A stretch of DNA of 63,784 nt. Source: Methylococcus sp. Its GTDB lineage: Bacteria; Pseudomonadota; Gammaproteobacteria; Methylococcales; Methylococcaceae. The stretch covers positions 1-63,784 of the forward strand of contig JAQTYA010000010.1 in NCBI GenBank assembly GCA_028688525.1. Direction: 5' to 3'. The notes under the pieces are model-generated. The model saw only the letters and a list, made by a program, of their open reading frames with translations. It was not told where the DNA came from and did no database searches. This document shows, one piece after another, positions 50,200 to 59,997 of this stretch (positions within the stretch are counted from its first letter, which is position 1; each line of letters begins with the position of its first letter). The position numbers and the translations under genes are program-made.

Positions 50200-52803
50200 C
50201 TAGGCCTTGAGCGTCTGCCGCACCCACTCTGGAACGCTGTCAAGGGCGCTCTGCAATTCTTCCGGCCGGTTACCTCCGGCTTGGGCCAGATCAGGCCGAC
50301 CGCCGCCCTTACCGCCGACGCGAACCGCCACGCTGTTGACCAGATCGCCGGCGCGGATACGGCCGGTCTGGTCTTTGGTCACGCCGGCGATGAGGCTCAC
50401 CTTATCGCCATCGACCGAAGCCAACACGATGGCTGCACTACCCAGCCTGTCCTTGAGCTGATCGACCAAGTCGCGCAGAGCCTTGGCGTCGGCGTCGCCG
50501 ACTCGCGCCGCCAGCACCTTGACGCCGGCAACATCGACCGCCAGCGGCGCCAAATCGGAGCCCCCCGCCCCGGCCGCTTTGGCCTTCAGCCGCTCCAGCT
50601 CTTTTTCCAGCGCACGAGTTTTCTCGAGCATCTGCTCGATGCGCTCCTCCACGGCATCGCGCCCCGTTTTCACACGCTCCGCCAGACGCTGCAGCAAACG
50701 CTCGGTCGCCTCGACGGCTTCCACAGCCGCAGCGCCGGTGACGGCCTCGATGCGGCGCACACCGGCGGCGACGCCGGTTTCACTGACAATTTTGAACAGA
50801 CCGATGTCGCCGGCTCGCCGCGCGTGAATGCCGCCGCATAGTTCGGTGGAAAACTCGCCGATCCGCAGCACGCGGACCTCGTCGCCGTACTTTTCGCCGA
50901 ACAAGGCCATGGCGCCGAGCTTCATCGCATCGTCCTTGGCCATGACATCGGCCAACACATCGGCGTTACGGCGAATCTCACGATTGACCAGCCGCTCGAT
51001 TTCTTCGAGCTGGGCCTGAGCGATGGGTTCGAAATGCGAAAAATCGAAGCGCAAACGCTCCGAACTGACCAGGGAGCCCTTCTGCGCCACATGCCCGCCG
51101 AGTATCCTGCGCAAAGCCGCGTGCAGCAGATGGGTAGCGGAATGATTCAAGGCCGTGGCTTGACGCAGCACCTCTTCGACTTCGGCGCGACAAGCCGCAT
51201 CCCGGAGCAGCACCCCCTCGCGCAGCTTACCCCGGTGCAGGATCAGGTCGCCGCCCTGTTTGCGGGTATCGGCCACTTCGAATACCGCCGAATCGCTGCG
51301 GATAACGCCGCGATCACCCACCTGGCCGCCGGATTCGGCGTAGAAGGGCGTCTTTTCCAGCACCACCACGCCTTCCTCGCCGGATTCCAGCCGGTCCACC
51401 GCCTGGCCGCCGCGCAGCAGCGCCAGCACCCGCGTATCCTCGGCCAGATGCTGGTAACCGGTGAATTCGCAGGCCACGTCGAGATGGACTTCATGCGAAT
51501 AGTCAACGCTGAAATGGCTGGCTGCCCGCGCCCGCTCGCGCTGCGCACCCATAGCGCACTCGAAGCCGGCCATGTCGACCTGCAAGCCATGCTCGCGCGC
51601 CACGTCCGCGGTCAGGTCGACAGGAAAACCGTAAGTGTCGTAAAGCTGGAACGCGGTCTCGCCCGGAATCACCTTCTCGACCAAATCGCGCATGGCAACG
51701 TCGAGAATTTTCATGCCCTGCTCCAGGGTCTCGGCGAAGCGCTCCTCTTCCTTGTTGAGAACCTGCTCGACGTGCCGCCGGGACTCAACCAGTTCCGGGT
51801 AAGCCTGGCCCATTTCCGCACACAGCGGCCCTACCAGTTTGTGGAAGAACGGCTCGCGGATGCCGAGCTTATAGCCATGCCGGATCGCCCGGCGGATGAT
51901 CCGCCGCAGGACATAGCCGCGCCCCTCGTTGGAAGGCAGCACGCCATCGGCGACCAGGAAGGCGCAGGATCGGATATGGTCGGCGATCACGCGCAGCGAA
52001 CTGTTGGAAAAATCTGTCGTACCCGCCAGATCCGCCGCAGCCTTGACCAGACTCCGGAACAGGTCGATGTCGTAATTATTGTGCACCCGCTGCATCACTG
52101 CAGCGAGCCGCTCCAGTCCCATGCCGGTGTCCACCGAGGGCTTGGGTAAGGGCGTCAGCGTGCCGTCGGCGGCGCGGTCGTACTGCATGAACACCAGGTT
52201 CCAGATTTCGACATAGCGGTCGCCGTCCTCTTCCGGCGTGCCCGGCGGGCCGCCGGCAATGGAAGGGCCGTGGTCATAGAAAATCTCGGTGCACGGCCCG
52301 CACGGACCGGTATCGCCCATGGACCAGAAATTATCGGAGGTGGCGATGCGGGTGAGACGGCCCGGATCGACCCCGACCTCCTCCAGCCAAATCCGCTCGG
52401 CCTCCTTGTCTTCGGCATAGACCGTGACCCACAGCCGCTCCGGCGGCAGTATGAGCACTGCAGTCAGGAACTCCCAGGCGTAAACGATTGCGTCGCGCTT
52501 GAAGTAATCGCCGAAGCTGAAATTCCCCAGCATTTCGAAGAACGTATGATGGCGGGCGGTATAGCCGACATTCTCCAGATCGTTGTGCTTACCGCCGGCC
52601 CGCACGCAGCGTTGCGCCGTCACGGCGCGCAGGTAGGGACAATGCTCGCGGCCGAGAAACACGTCCTTGAACTGCACCATGCCTGCATTGGTGAACAGCA
52701 AGGTCGGATCATTCGCCGGCACAAGGGGGCTGGAGGCAAGGATGCTGTGGCCGCGCTCTTCGAAAAACTTCAGGAATCGCGCGCGTAATTCCGCACTGGT
52801 CAT
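50200..52803 (-). CDS. alaS: Alanyl-tRNA synthetase
   Basis: The product is about 867 residues with all AlaS parts: N-terminal class II catalytic domain ([34 protein letters not shown]), editing domain with zinc residues [11 protein letters not shown] and [13 protein letters not shown], coiled coil, and C-Ala domain with DHH-like [15 protein letters not shown]. The ATG at 52803 matches the family start; an in-frame GTG at 52818 is possible. It lies 19 bp after recX, so recA, recX and alaS are probably partly cotranscribed. Confidence 0.96.
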   Translation of the reverse strand: MTSAELRARFLKFFEERGHSILASSPLVPANDPTLLFTNAGMVQFKDVFLGREHCPYLRAVTAQRCVRAGGKHNDLENVGYTARHHTFFEMLGNFSFGDYFKRDAIVYAWEFLTAVLILPPERLWVTVYAEDKEAERIWLEEVGVDPGRLTRIATSDNFWSMGDTGPCGPCTEIFYDHGPSIAGGPPGTPEEDGDRYVEIWNLVFMQYDRAADGTLTPLPKPSVDTGMGLERLAAVMQRVHNNYDIDLFRSLVKAAADLAGTTDFSNSSLRVIADHIRSCAFLVADGVLPSNEGRGYVLRRIIRRAIRHGYKLGIREPFFHKLVGPLCAEMGQAYPELVESRRHVEQVLNKEEERFAETLEQGMKILDVAMRDLVEKVIPGETAFQLYDTYGFPVDLTADVAREHGLQVDMAGFECAMGAQRERARAASHFSVDYSHEVHLDVACEFTGYQHLAEDTRVLALLRGGQAVDRLESGEEGVVVLEKTPFYAESGGQVGDRGVIRSDSAVFEVADTRKQGGDLILHRGKLREGVLLRDAACRAEVEEVLRQATALNHSATHLLHAALRRILGGHVAQKGSLVSSERLRFDFSHFEPIAQAQLEEIERLVNREIRRNADVLADVMAKDDAMKLGAMALFGEKYGDEVRVLRIGEFSTELCGGIHARRAGDIGLFKIVSETGVAAGVRRIEAVTGAAAVEAVEATERLLQRLAERVKTGRDAVEERIEQMLEKTRALEKELERLKAKAAGAGGSDLAPLAVDVAGVKVLAARVGDADAKALRDLVDQLKDRLGSAAIVLASVDGDKVSLIAGVTKDQTGRIRAGDLVNSVAVRVGGKGGGRPDLAQAGGNRPEELQSALDSVPEWVRQTLKA

Positions 52804-52822
52804 ACTCGAAAACACCAAATCT

Positions 52823-53296
52823 TCAATCGCTATCGGAAAAATCGTCGGCCGATCCGAGCCGCTTCAAAAAATCTTGGATCTGGGATGGCGTGAAACCACG
52901 CTGCATCAGGAATTTCGAACGGGATGCCCGCTCCTGCGGAGTCGCCGCGATAGGCTTTCCACGGTATTTCCTGGCATAGACGCGCTCCATCTCGGCCTGC
53001 CAGGCAGGATCTCCCACTCCCGGCAACTCGGCTTCGACTCCGCGCAAGCGCAGCTCCTGCCTGATCCTGTTAACTCCGAATCCGCGCGCCATCCGGCTGC
53101 GGACGAAGCTCTCGGCGAAACGCTCTTCGCTCTGCCAGCCTTGGCCGGCGCATTCAATCAATATGGCAGCTATCGTCCCGCTCTCGAAACCGCGAGCAGC
53201 GAGCTTGCGTTCGAGCTCCGCCCGGCTGTGCTCGCGCTGCGCCAGCAGCCGCAGGCAAACCGCCCGCGCCGCATCAAGCGGATCGGCTTCGCTCAG
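52823..53296 (-). CDS. recX: RecA regulator RecX, non-standard start
   Basis: Translating the region between recA and alaS gives a full-length RecX of about 157 residues ([72 protein letters not shown]). RecX binds and restrains RecA filaments. No ATG, GTG or TTG exists at the proper N-terminus. A CTG at 53296 overlaps the recA stop as CTGA and has GGAAGAGAG upstream, so I take it as the start. The first standard start codon in frame, a TTG at 53161, would remove the first helical repeat. Confidence 0.8.
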   Translation of the reverse strand: MSEADPLDAARAVCLRLLAQREHSRAELERKLAARGFESGTIAAILIECAGQGWQSEERFAESFVRSRMARGFGVNRIRQELRLRGVEAELPGVGDPAWQAEMERVYARKYRGKPIAATPQERASRSKFLMQRGFTPSQIQDFLKRLGSADDFSDSD

Positions 53297-54327
53297 AACT
53301 CGCTCTCTTCCGCCGCGGCACGCTCGGGATGCTGAGCCGTCGCCAGCGCTTTCTCCCGTACCGCCGCCTCGATGGCGCCGGCGACTTCGGGATGCTCCTT
53401 GAGATACGCCCTCACGTTGTCCTTGCCCTGGCCGATACGGTCGCCGCCGTAGCTGTACCAGGAACCGGATTTCTGCACGATCTCATGGTTGACGCCAAGA
53501 TCGATGAGTTCGCCCTCGCGAGAGATGCCTTCGCCGTACAGAATCTCGAAATCGGCGACGCGGAACGGCGGCGCCACCTTGTTCTTGACCACTTTGACGC
53601 GGGTTTCGTTGCCGACCACCTCATCGCCATTCTTGATCGCACCGGAGCGGCGGATGTCGAGCCGCACCGAAGCGTAGAACTTGAGCGCGTTGCCGCCGGT
53701 CGTAGTCTCCGGATTGCCGAACATCACGCCGATCTTCATGCGGATCTGGTTGATGAAGATCACCAGCGTATTCGAGCGCTTGATGTTGGCAGTCAGCTTG
53801 CGCAATGCCTGAGACATCAGCCGGGCCTGGAGACCCATGTGCGAATCGCCCATCTCGCCTTCGAGCTCGGCCTTGGGCGTCAGCGCCGCCACTGAATCGA
53901 TCACTACCACGTCCACTCCGCCCGAACGCACCAGCATGTCCGCGATCTCCAGCGCCTGTTCGCCGGTGTCGGGCTGGGACACCAGCAGATCGTCGAGATT
54001 CACCCCGATCTTTTCGGCGTACACCGGATCCAGCGCATGCTCGGCGTCGATGAAAGCCGCAGTGCCGCCGGTCTTCTGCGCCTGGGCGATGACCTCCAGG
54101 GTCAGCGTGGTCTTGCCCGAGGACTCCGGACCGTAAATTTCTACGATGCGGCCTCGCGGCAAACCGCCGCAGCCCAGCGCGATATCCAGCGCCAGCGAAC
54201 CGGTGGACACCACCTCGATGTCCCGGACCGCCGCGACGTCGCCCATGCGCATGACCGATCCCTTGCCGAACTGTTTTTCGATCTGGGAAAGGGCGGCACC
54301 CAAGGCCTTGCGTTTGTTCTCGTCCAT
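53293..54327 (-). CDS. recA: Recombinase RecA
   Basis: The 344-residue protein has the RecA Walker [25 protein letters not shown] core, [20 protein letters not shown] (Walker B and L1), [22 protein letters not shown] (L2 region), and an acidic C-terminus EESEF. It forms filaments on single-stranded DNA for strand exchange and SOS induction. The stop overlaps the putative recX start. An SOS box was not found in my reading of the upstream 30 bp before thpR ends. Confidence 0.97.
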   Translation of the reverse strand: MDENKRKALGAALSQIEKQFGKGSVMRMGDVAAVRDIEVVSTGSLALDIALGCGGLPRGRIVEIYGPESSGKTTLTLEVIAQAQKTGGTAAFIDAEHALDPVYAEKIGVNLDDLLVSQPDTGEQALEIADMLVRSGGVDVVVIDSVAALTPKAELEGEMGDSHMGLQARLMSQALRKLTANIKRSNTLVIFINQIRMKIGVMFGNPETTTGGNALKFYASVRLDIRRSGAIKNGDEVVGNETRVKVVKNKVAPPFRVADFEILYGEGISREGELIDLGVNHEIVQKSGSWYSYGGDRIGQGKDNVRAYLKEHPEVAGAIEAAVREKALATAQHPERAAAEESEF

Positions 54328-54357
54328 CCGGGTTCGCGTCGAAAGTGGAAAGGAGCA

Positions 54358-54921
54358 TTATTCCATAGCGGTCATTTCCGGCATAGTCCGGAACCGCTTT
54401 TCAGCATGCCGGCCATAGGCCGAGCCGGCGCTCGAAATCCGCGACTCCACCAAAACTACACCCTCTACCGGCCAGCGAACCGGCGCTTTCAAAGCCATGG
54501 CCGACCAGTCCGCTGCCGCCTTGCGGGCCAGCGTCATATGCGCCCTGAAAGGCCGCCGCTCCAGCTCGAATCCGACTTGGCTCAGGCAATCGGTCAAAGA
54601 CCGGACCAGATCGAGCAATCCCGGCGGCACCTGTGTCGCTCCCAGACACAGAATCCGGTTGCGCCGCCAGTATTCCAGCCGATCCAGTACCAGCTCGAAC
54701 GCCTGCGGGTCTAGGCCCTGGATTATCGCATCCAGTTCCGGGAGACGGCTGGCGGGCACCGGCCCCAAAAACGCCAAGGTGAGATGCAGCTTGTCCGGCT
54801 CTACCCAGCGCCCGCTCAGCGTCCGGCGCAGTCCACCAACTATCTTGCGCAACTCCTCACGGACCGCCTCGTCCGGCCAAAGCGCGAAAAACAGCCTCGG
54901 CGGCTCAACCGGAACAGGCAT
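54358..54921 (-). CDS. thpR: RNA 2',3'-cyclic phosphodiesterase ThpR (LigT)
   Basis: The 187-residue 2H-family protein has both HxTL motifs: LHLTLAFLG (about 46-54) and RAHMTLARK (about 124-132). It opens 2',3'-cyclic phosphates on RNA to 2'-phosphates and can ligate tRNA halves in vitro. Its start overlaps the end of the pncC gene by 17 bp. The order pncC-thpR-recA is common in proteobacteria. Confidence 0.88.
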   Translation of the reverse strand: MPVPVEPPRLFFALWPDEAVREELRKIVGGLRRTLSGRWVEPDKLHLTLAFLGPVPASRLPELDAIIQGLDPQAFELVLDRLEYWRRNRILCLGATQVPPGLLDLVRSLTDCLSQVGFELERRPFRAHMTLARKAAADWSAMALKAPVRWPVEGVVLVESRISSAGSAYGRHAEKRFRTMPEMTAME

Positions 54922-55399
54922 CGATCAGCCCTTCCAGCGCCGCGACCACCGCCTGCCGCCGCACTGCCTCCCGGCCGCCGTCGAACCGGAATCGCCGCAT
55001 CACGGGCGCCCTTCCCGCCAACTGCCAGGCCAGCCAGACCGTGCCCACCGGCTTGTCCGGTGTACCGCCATCCGGCCCGGCGATACCGCTGACAGCTACT
55101 GCACAATCGGCCCGGCTATGCGCCAGCGCTCCATCCACCATCGCAGCCACCGTCTCAGCGCTCACCGCGCCGTGCCGGGCGATGACAGCAGGCGGCACAC
55201 CGAGCAGTTCCTGCTTGGATTCGTTGCTATAGGTCACGAAGCCCCGCTCGAACCAGCCCGAACTGCCGGAAACGGACGTCACGCACTGGGCGATCCAGCC
55301 GCCGGTGCAAGACTCCGCTGTCGCCAGCTTGCGGTGGCCGGCGGAAAGCGCCCGCCCCACACTCACTGCCAAAACCTGGAGATCGTCGCCCTCGCTCAT
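54905..55399 (-). CDS. pncC: CinA-family nicotinamide-nucleotide amidohydrolase PncC
   Basis: The 164-residue protein is a stand-alone CinA C-terminal domain: LATAESCTGGWIAQCVTSVSG (catalytic Ser), FVTYSNESKQELLGV, AVAVSGIAGPDGGTPDKPVGTV. It turns NMN into nicotinate mononucleotide in NAD recycling. The ATG at 55399 overlaps the stop of the upstream hydrolase gene (ATGA). The frame upstream of it was not used. Confidence 0.9.
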   Translation of the reverse strand: MSEGDDLQVLAVSVGRALSAGHRKLATAESCTGGWIAQCVTSVSGSSGWFERGFVTYSNESKQELLGVPPAVIARHGAVSAETVAAMVDGALAHSRADCAVAVSGIAGPDGGTPDKPVGTVWLAWQLAGRAPVMRRFRFDGGREAVRRQAVVAALEGLIDACSG

Positions 55400-56169
55400 C
55401 GATGTCCTCGAGCATCCAGCCACGCCACGACGCTGCCAATGACCCACTCCGGATCATCCAGAGGAAGATCGTGCCCCGCATCCGGATGGGTCTTCAACGG
55501 TAGCCTCCAATGCCGCGCGATCGCCACAGAGCACTCCGGACTGACCAGCCGGTCGCCCAGACTGTTGAGCAGCAACACAGGGGCGGCGGGAGCCGCGGAG
55601 GGCGGACGGTAGCGAGCTGCGGCCCAAAGCTGGCGGAACACGTTGGCGCGCCGGATCGGATGCCGACGGTAGGCCTGCACGCGCGCTTCGACGCGGCGAG
55701 AATCGCCCGCGGCGCTGCGGCTGGTGAGACGCAGAATGGAGCGCTCCCGAGCCGCAACATCGCCCTGCAGCACGACCCCGACTACCGCCGGCCAGGCGCG
55801 CCAGTTCAAACGGCGGTACAGCGGGCTGAGGCTGCTCAGGCTCGAGTTGATCAGCACGGCACCGGCGATTTCTCCGGGATGGCAAGCGATCCACTCCAGC
55901 GCCACCATCCCCCCTAAGGAAATAGCGAGGAGATAGCGCGGGATGCCCGTATTCGCACCCAGTTCGGCACGGACGGCTTCCATCATTTCGCGGATGGAAA
56001 GCGGGGACGCACGCTGCCAATGGCGGCCGTTGCCGGGCAGATCGACGAGCCGGACGCGGGCTCCGGGCACGGCGCAGGTGAAGGCCTCCGGGAACTCATC
56101 CCAATGCGCGCTTTCGCGGACCAGGCCTCGGATGAACACCCACTCCGACGGGGCGATCCCGTCAGACAT
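55396..56169 (-). CDS. Alpha/beta hydrolase, BioH-like
   Basis: The 257-residue protein has the alpha/beta hydrolase plan. The oxyanion and N-terminal strand are in WVFIRGLVRESAHW, the nucleophile elbow is AISLGGMVAL (Ser in SLGG), the acid Asp is in NSLGDRLVSPECS, and the His is in PDAGHDLPLDDPEW. The His-containing segment resembles BioH-like esterases. No biotin genes are near, so the substrate is open. It overlaps the M14 peptidase gene by eight bases and pncC by four, which shows a tight operon. Confidence 0.8.
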   Translation of the reverse strand: MSDGIAPSEWVFIRGLVRESAHWDEFPEAFTCAVPGARVRLVDLPGNGRHWQRASPLSIREMMEAVRAELGANTGIPRYLLAISLGGMVALEWIACHPGEIAGAVLINSSLSSLSPLYRRLNWRAWPAVVGVVLQGDVAARERSILRLTSRSAAGDSRRVEARVQAYRRHPIRRANVFRQLWAAARYRPPSAAPAAPVLLLNSLGDRLVSPECSVAIARHWRLPLKTHPDAGHDLPLDDPEWVIGSVVAWLDARGHR

Positions 56170-57253
56170 ACCAGTAATCCAGGCCCTGCTGCATCAAGCG
56201 GTGGCGCTCGCCCTCGTCCAGGCCGGTCCAGGGCTCCGGCGAACGCACGGCACGATAGAGCAGGTCGAACAGGAACAAGTGGCGGCGCAAGGTACGCCTG
56301 ACGCGGTGCGGCATGCGCGGATTGAACACGCCCAGGATCGAGAACAACTGGCTCCAGTTCTTGCGGACCCAAGCCCAGGAGCCCAGTTCCAGCGTAAAGG
56401 GGATGAAATGGCCGCCGCTCTGCTGCGCGCGGTATTCGTCGTAGAGGTAATCCCACAAATCGCCATGTGCGAGATACTGGCGCGACTGCGGCTCCATGCA
56501 GTAGATGTGGTTGTGGTGGGTGCGATCGAGCAGATGCCGCAAGGCCACGGCTTCGGGCAAATTCGGGAACGGCTCCAGCGTCCGGGCATAGGGGAACCAG
56601 AGCCGGTCGACCCGACCATATCCGGAATGCACATCCACGCTAAGAGCGACCCGCGCCGGAAAGATTTCCCGCCGCACGAAATCGCACAGCGCCTGCGCCT
56701 CGGTCTGCATCGGAGCCTCTGCCGCGCCCTGATACCAGGGCAGACTCGCCGAAAGCCTCTGGCCCGCGAACAGATGCCAGCGCGGCAGCCCCTCGGCCTG
56801 TACCGGCGCGTTGCGCATGAGGTCGACGAACTCGCCGTTGGAGCGGCGCTTCAAATACATGCCGACCGGGTTGACCAGCGGCACGATCAGCAGCCGGGTC
56901 TTCTGCAGCATTTCTCGAGTCACCTCATCCCAGCGGGCTAGTTCGAGGATGGTGCGCAGATAGGCGATGACTACGCGGGTGCCGATGCGCTCAAGGCCAT
57001 GCACGCCGCCGAACAACGCCAGCACCGGAATGGTCGGATCGGTGGGGCCGAAACTTATCGCAAGCAGCGGAAAGCTTTCCTCCCCGTGCCGCAGCTGCGC
57101 CAGCGTTTCTACCCGGCCGAGCTCAGGAAACTCCTTCAGGTGTTCCACCAACAGCAGTATCTCGCGCAGCTCCGGCAAGCCGCGCAACATATTGCGGGAA
57201 AGCAGGGACGAGCAGCCCTCTGCCGGAAAAACGTGCTCTTGGGATACGATCAT
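56162..57253 (-). CDS. M14-family zinc carboxypeptidase-like protein
   Basis: The 363-residue protein has the M14 zinc site FGGVHGLERIG (His and Glu), the third ligand His in VDVHSGYGRVD, and the catalytic Glu in FTLELGSWAW. No signal peptide is evident, so it is likely cytoplasmic. The substrate could be a peptide, an N-acyl amino acid or a poly-glutamyl tail. It leads the minus-strand set M14, hydrolase, pncC, thpR. A plus-strand gene starts 150 bp away. Confidence 0.8.
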   Translation of the reverse strand: MIVSQEHVFPAEGCSSLLSRNMLRGLPELREILLLVEHLKEFPELGRVETLAQLRHGEESFPLLAISFGPTDPTIPVLALFGGVHGLERIGTRVVIAYLRTILELARWDEVTREMLQKTRLLIVPLVNPVGMYLKRRSNGEFVDLMRNAPVQAEGLPRWHLFAGQRLSASLPWYQGAAEAPMQTEAQALCDFVRREIFPARVALSVDVHSGYGRVDRLWFPYARTLEPFPNLPEAVALRHLLDRTHHNHIYCMEPQSRQYLAHGDLWDYLYDEYRAQQSGGHFIPFTLELGSWAWVRKNWSQLFSILGVFNPRMPHRVRRTLRRHLFLFDLLYRAVRSPEPWTGLDEGERHRLMQQGLDYWYV

Positions 57254-57402
57254 GGCGCGGGCATTGTAAATGTATGGAGGCGACGGTCAACCTGGACTCA
57301 CAGCGTTTTGAATACCGACTGTAACACTACTTTTGGTACGCTAACGGCGGACACTAAACCTGGACCGCCCACTAAAATATAACTGCCCGGGAGAACCTCT
57401 TG

Positions 57403-59874
57403 ATGCCAACCGATACCGACACGATTGCCCGAGACCCAGCTCAGACCGCCAAGCGGCCGGCTCGCTTCGCCCGCTGCATTTCGGCGCTTTTAGGCGTAAT
57501 GGCCACGAACCCCGGCCTCGCCGACTGGGCGGAGCAAGGCCCCGGCCCGACCATCCACGGCCAGACCGAAGGCCTCAAAGATACGCACAACCCTGTGTCG
57601 GGCGCCATCAACGGCATCGTCCCCGACCCAGTGAATGCTAGCGTCCTTTACATCGGCACGGTCAACGGCGGCATTTGGAAAACGATCAATGCGAAAGATA
57701 CGTCACCGAGCTGGACACCCCTGACGGACACTCAACTGCCGGCGCTTTCCATCGCCTCGCTGGCCGCCAGCCCCGTCAACCGCAACGTGCTGTTTGCCGG
57801 CACTGGCAGCACCAGCTCCAACGGCGGCGAAGGCAATCCCGGCTTCGGCATCGCCCGCTCCGATGACGGAGGTGCCACCTGGAAGGCACTGGCGGCGGAC
57901 ATGTTCAAGGACAAGCGCATGACCAACATCGTACCGACGGCGCTGGATAACGGAAACGTGGTGCTGGCGGCCAACTTCTACGAAAAAGGCGGTGTCTATC
58001 GCAGCACCAACGGCAGTGAACAGTTCGAGCGCGTCTCCGGCAAGGACGGATCGGGACTGCCGGATGCCGGCGTCAGCAGCCTGATCGCCGACCCCGCAGC
58101 CCCGCAACGGTTCTACGCGGCCATCCCCGCCCTCTTGCCCAGCTTGACGGGCAATGCATCGCAAACCAATACCCAGCAAGCCGGCATCTACCGCAGCGAC
58201 GATGGTGGCCTCACCTGGTCGCGCACCGGCACTGCGCCGGTAGGCGGCCCTGACCTTTCATTGCGTATCCTGCTATCCCTGCATAACACCGAAGGCAACA
58301 ATGTGCTCTACGCCGCCGTGGCCGTCCAAAAAAAGAAAACGGACAAAAAAGGGAAGGAGGAAACCAAAGACGTATGGGACAGCGTATTCAAATCCCCCGA
58401 TCAAGGGACAACCTGGACGAAGCTCCCGGACATACCCAATGTGTCCCCAGGCGCACAAGCCTCCATTCACGGCGCCCTGCTCGCCGATAGTGCCGACCCG
58501 AAGGCCGTATACCTCAGCGGCGATGTCCAAACCGGACCGGCCGACGGCGAGGGTATTTCGGTAAACAATCCGAACGCCCTGGGCTGCACCAACTGGAGCG
58601 CCAATGTCTACCGCTACAACGGCAAAAAATGGGAACCCGCCGTCTGCAACGGCGCCAACGGCACATCGCCCCATGCCGATTCGCGGAACATGGCATTCGA
58701 TGCCGACGGCAATCTCCTCCAGGCCAACGACGGCGGAATCTATCGGTTGGTCGAACCCAGCAACCGCAAGCACCGGCGCTGGGTTTCCGTGCTGGGAAAT
58801 CTCCGATTGGCAGAGACCATTTCCGCGGCTTACGACCCCCTCAGCGGCTTGGCATTCGGCGGCACCCAGGACAACGGCTCCGCCGCCCAGACGGCGCAAA
58901 ACGACTTCTCCTGGAAGTCGCTCAGGCAGGGCGATGGCGGCGTAGTCGCCGTAGACACGGACCTGAACAGGCATCCGGGCAAGTCGATACGTTATTACAC
59001 CCCTCCCTATCTCGAAAACCTCACCCGCTCGGCCTGGAACGCACAAGGCCGCATGATCAAAGGCTCGGAGAAATCCAGCGAGCTTCGGGTGAAGGGGACC
59101 GGCAAGACTTTGCAGGAAGTCGACAAGAAGGTGCAGTTCTACGACCGCTACGTCCTCAACCTCATCGATCCGAAACGGATGCTGATCGGTACGACGAGGC
59201 TTTACGAGTCGTTCGACCGCGGCGACCTGCTCGATGCCATATACGCTGGCGACGGGTATGTAAAAGCGCTGGCTTACGGCGGTCGCAGACAGGGCGCCGA
59301 ATTCGAGGACATTTTGTATGCGGGAACCAGCAGCCAGCAGGATCCCGAGCCCGAAGACGACAATGATCAACAATCCGCCCCTTCCTCACCCAGCGTCGAC
59401 GCCCATGACCAGGCCGAGGGAGCAACGGTCGGCCAGATTCTGCACCGCGCGAATGGGGGCGAGAAAGTAGCCGCATTGAGCACCTATAAGGGCAGCGGCG
59501 TCGTCGATCTCGCCATCGATCCGCAGAACTATCGGAACATCTTCGTCGCGGACGACAAAGACCGGATTTGGGCCTCTTTCGACGAAGGCCAGACTTGGAG
59601 CGAACTCACCTCGAACCTAAAAAACTTTCTGAAAGGCCCAGTCAAGACGCTCACGGTGAAAGGCGCCGACTCCTACTCGCAGGACACCGTGCTGATCGCA
59701 GGCGGAGGCTACGGCGTCGCGCAGCTGCGAAAACCCGAAAACCAGGGAGTGTGGGCAACCGTGGATAAAGGCTTGGCCAATACGCTGGTCAACGACCTGC
59801 GCTATGACGGCGAAAACCATGTGCTTGTCGCCGGCACCCTCGGGCGAGGCGTATGGACCGTGAACTTCAAGTAA
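57403..59874 (+). CDS. Secreted multi-repeat beta-propeller protein (BNR/VPS10-like)
   Basis: The product is about 823 residues. A signal peptide (about 20-45, ALLGVMATNPGLA) is followed by repeats with Asp-box style turns: GIARSDDGGATWKAL, GIYRSDDGGLTWSRTG, VFKSPDQGTTWTKL and IWASFDEGQTWSEL. These are sialidase-type Asp boxes found in propeller proteins such as sortilin-like and photosynthesis-stability factors. A sialidase active site is not evident. The ATG at 57403 has GGGAG upstream. It may be a surface or secreted binding protein; function unknown. Confidence 0.75.
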   Translation: MPTDTDTIARDPAQTAKRPARFARCISALLGVMATNPGLADWAEQGPGPTIHGQTEGLKDTHNPVSGAINGIVPDPVNASVLYIGTVNGGIWKTINAKDTSPSWTPLTDTQLPALSIASLAASPVNRNVLFAGTGSTSSNGGEGNPGFGIARSDDGGATWKALAADMFKDKRMTNIVPTALDNGNVVLAANFYEKGGVYRSTNGSEQFERVSGKDGSGLPDAGVSSLIADPAAPQRFYAAIPALLPSLTGNASQTNTQQAGIYRSDDGGLTWSRTGTAPVGGPDLSLRILLSLHNTEGNNVLYAAVAVQKKKTDKKGKEETKDVWDSVFKSPDQGTTWTKLPDIPNVSPGAQASIHGALLADSADPKAVYLSGDVQTGPADGEGISVNNPNALGCTNWSANVYRYNGKKWEPAVCNGANGTSPHADSRNMAFDADGNLLQANDGGIYRLVEPSNRKHRRWVSVLGNLRLAETISAAYDPLSGLAFGGTQDNGSAAQTAQNDFSWKSLRQGDGGVVAVDTDLNRHPGKSIRYYTPPYLENLTRSAWNAQGRMIKGSEKSSELRVKGTGKTLQEVDKKVQFYDRYVLNLIDPKRMLIGTTRLYESFDRGDLLDAIYAGDGYVKALAYGGRRQGAEFEDILYAGTSSQQDPEPEDDNDQQSAPSSPSVDAHDQAEGATVGQILHRANGGEKVAALSTYKGSGVVDLAIDPQNYRNIFVADDKDRIWASFDEGQTWSELTSNLKNFLKGPVKTLTVKGADSYSQDTVLIAGGGYGVAQLRKPENQGVWATVDKGLANTLVNDLRYDGENHVLVAGTLGRGVWTVNFK

Positions 59875-59890
59875 GCGGCCAGTTCCCAAT

Positions 59891-59914
59891 CCCGGCGGCG
59901 AGTTCGCTGCCGGG
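59891..59914. terminator. Hairpin after the beta-propeller gene
   Basis: CCCGGCGGCG-AGTT-CGCTGCCGGG forms a 10-bp stem (one G-T pair) 17 bp after the stop codon. No T-run follows, so it may be a weak terminator or a stability element. Confidence 0.4.
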
Positions 59915-59997
59915 CAATCGGAATCCAGCCCTCCCGGTGCTCCGACCGAAACGCTGTAGAATCCTCTTCTGGCTTTCGGCATAACGGAGACATCGCG

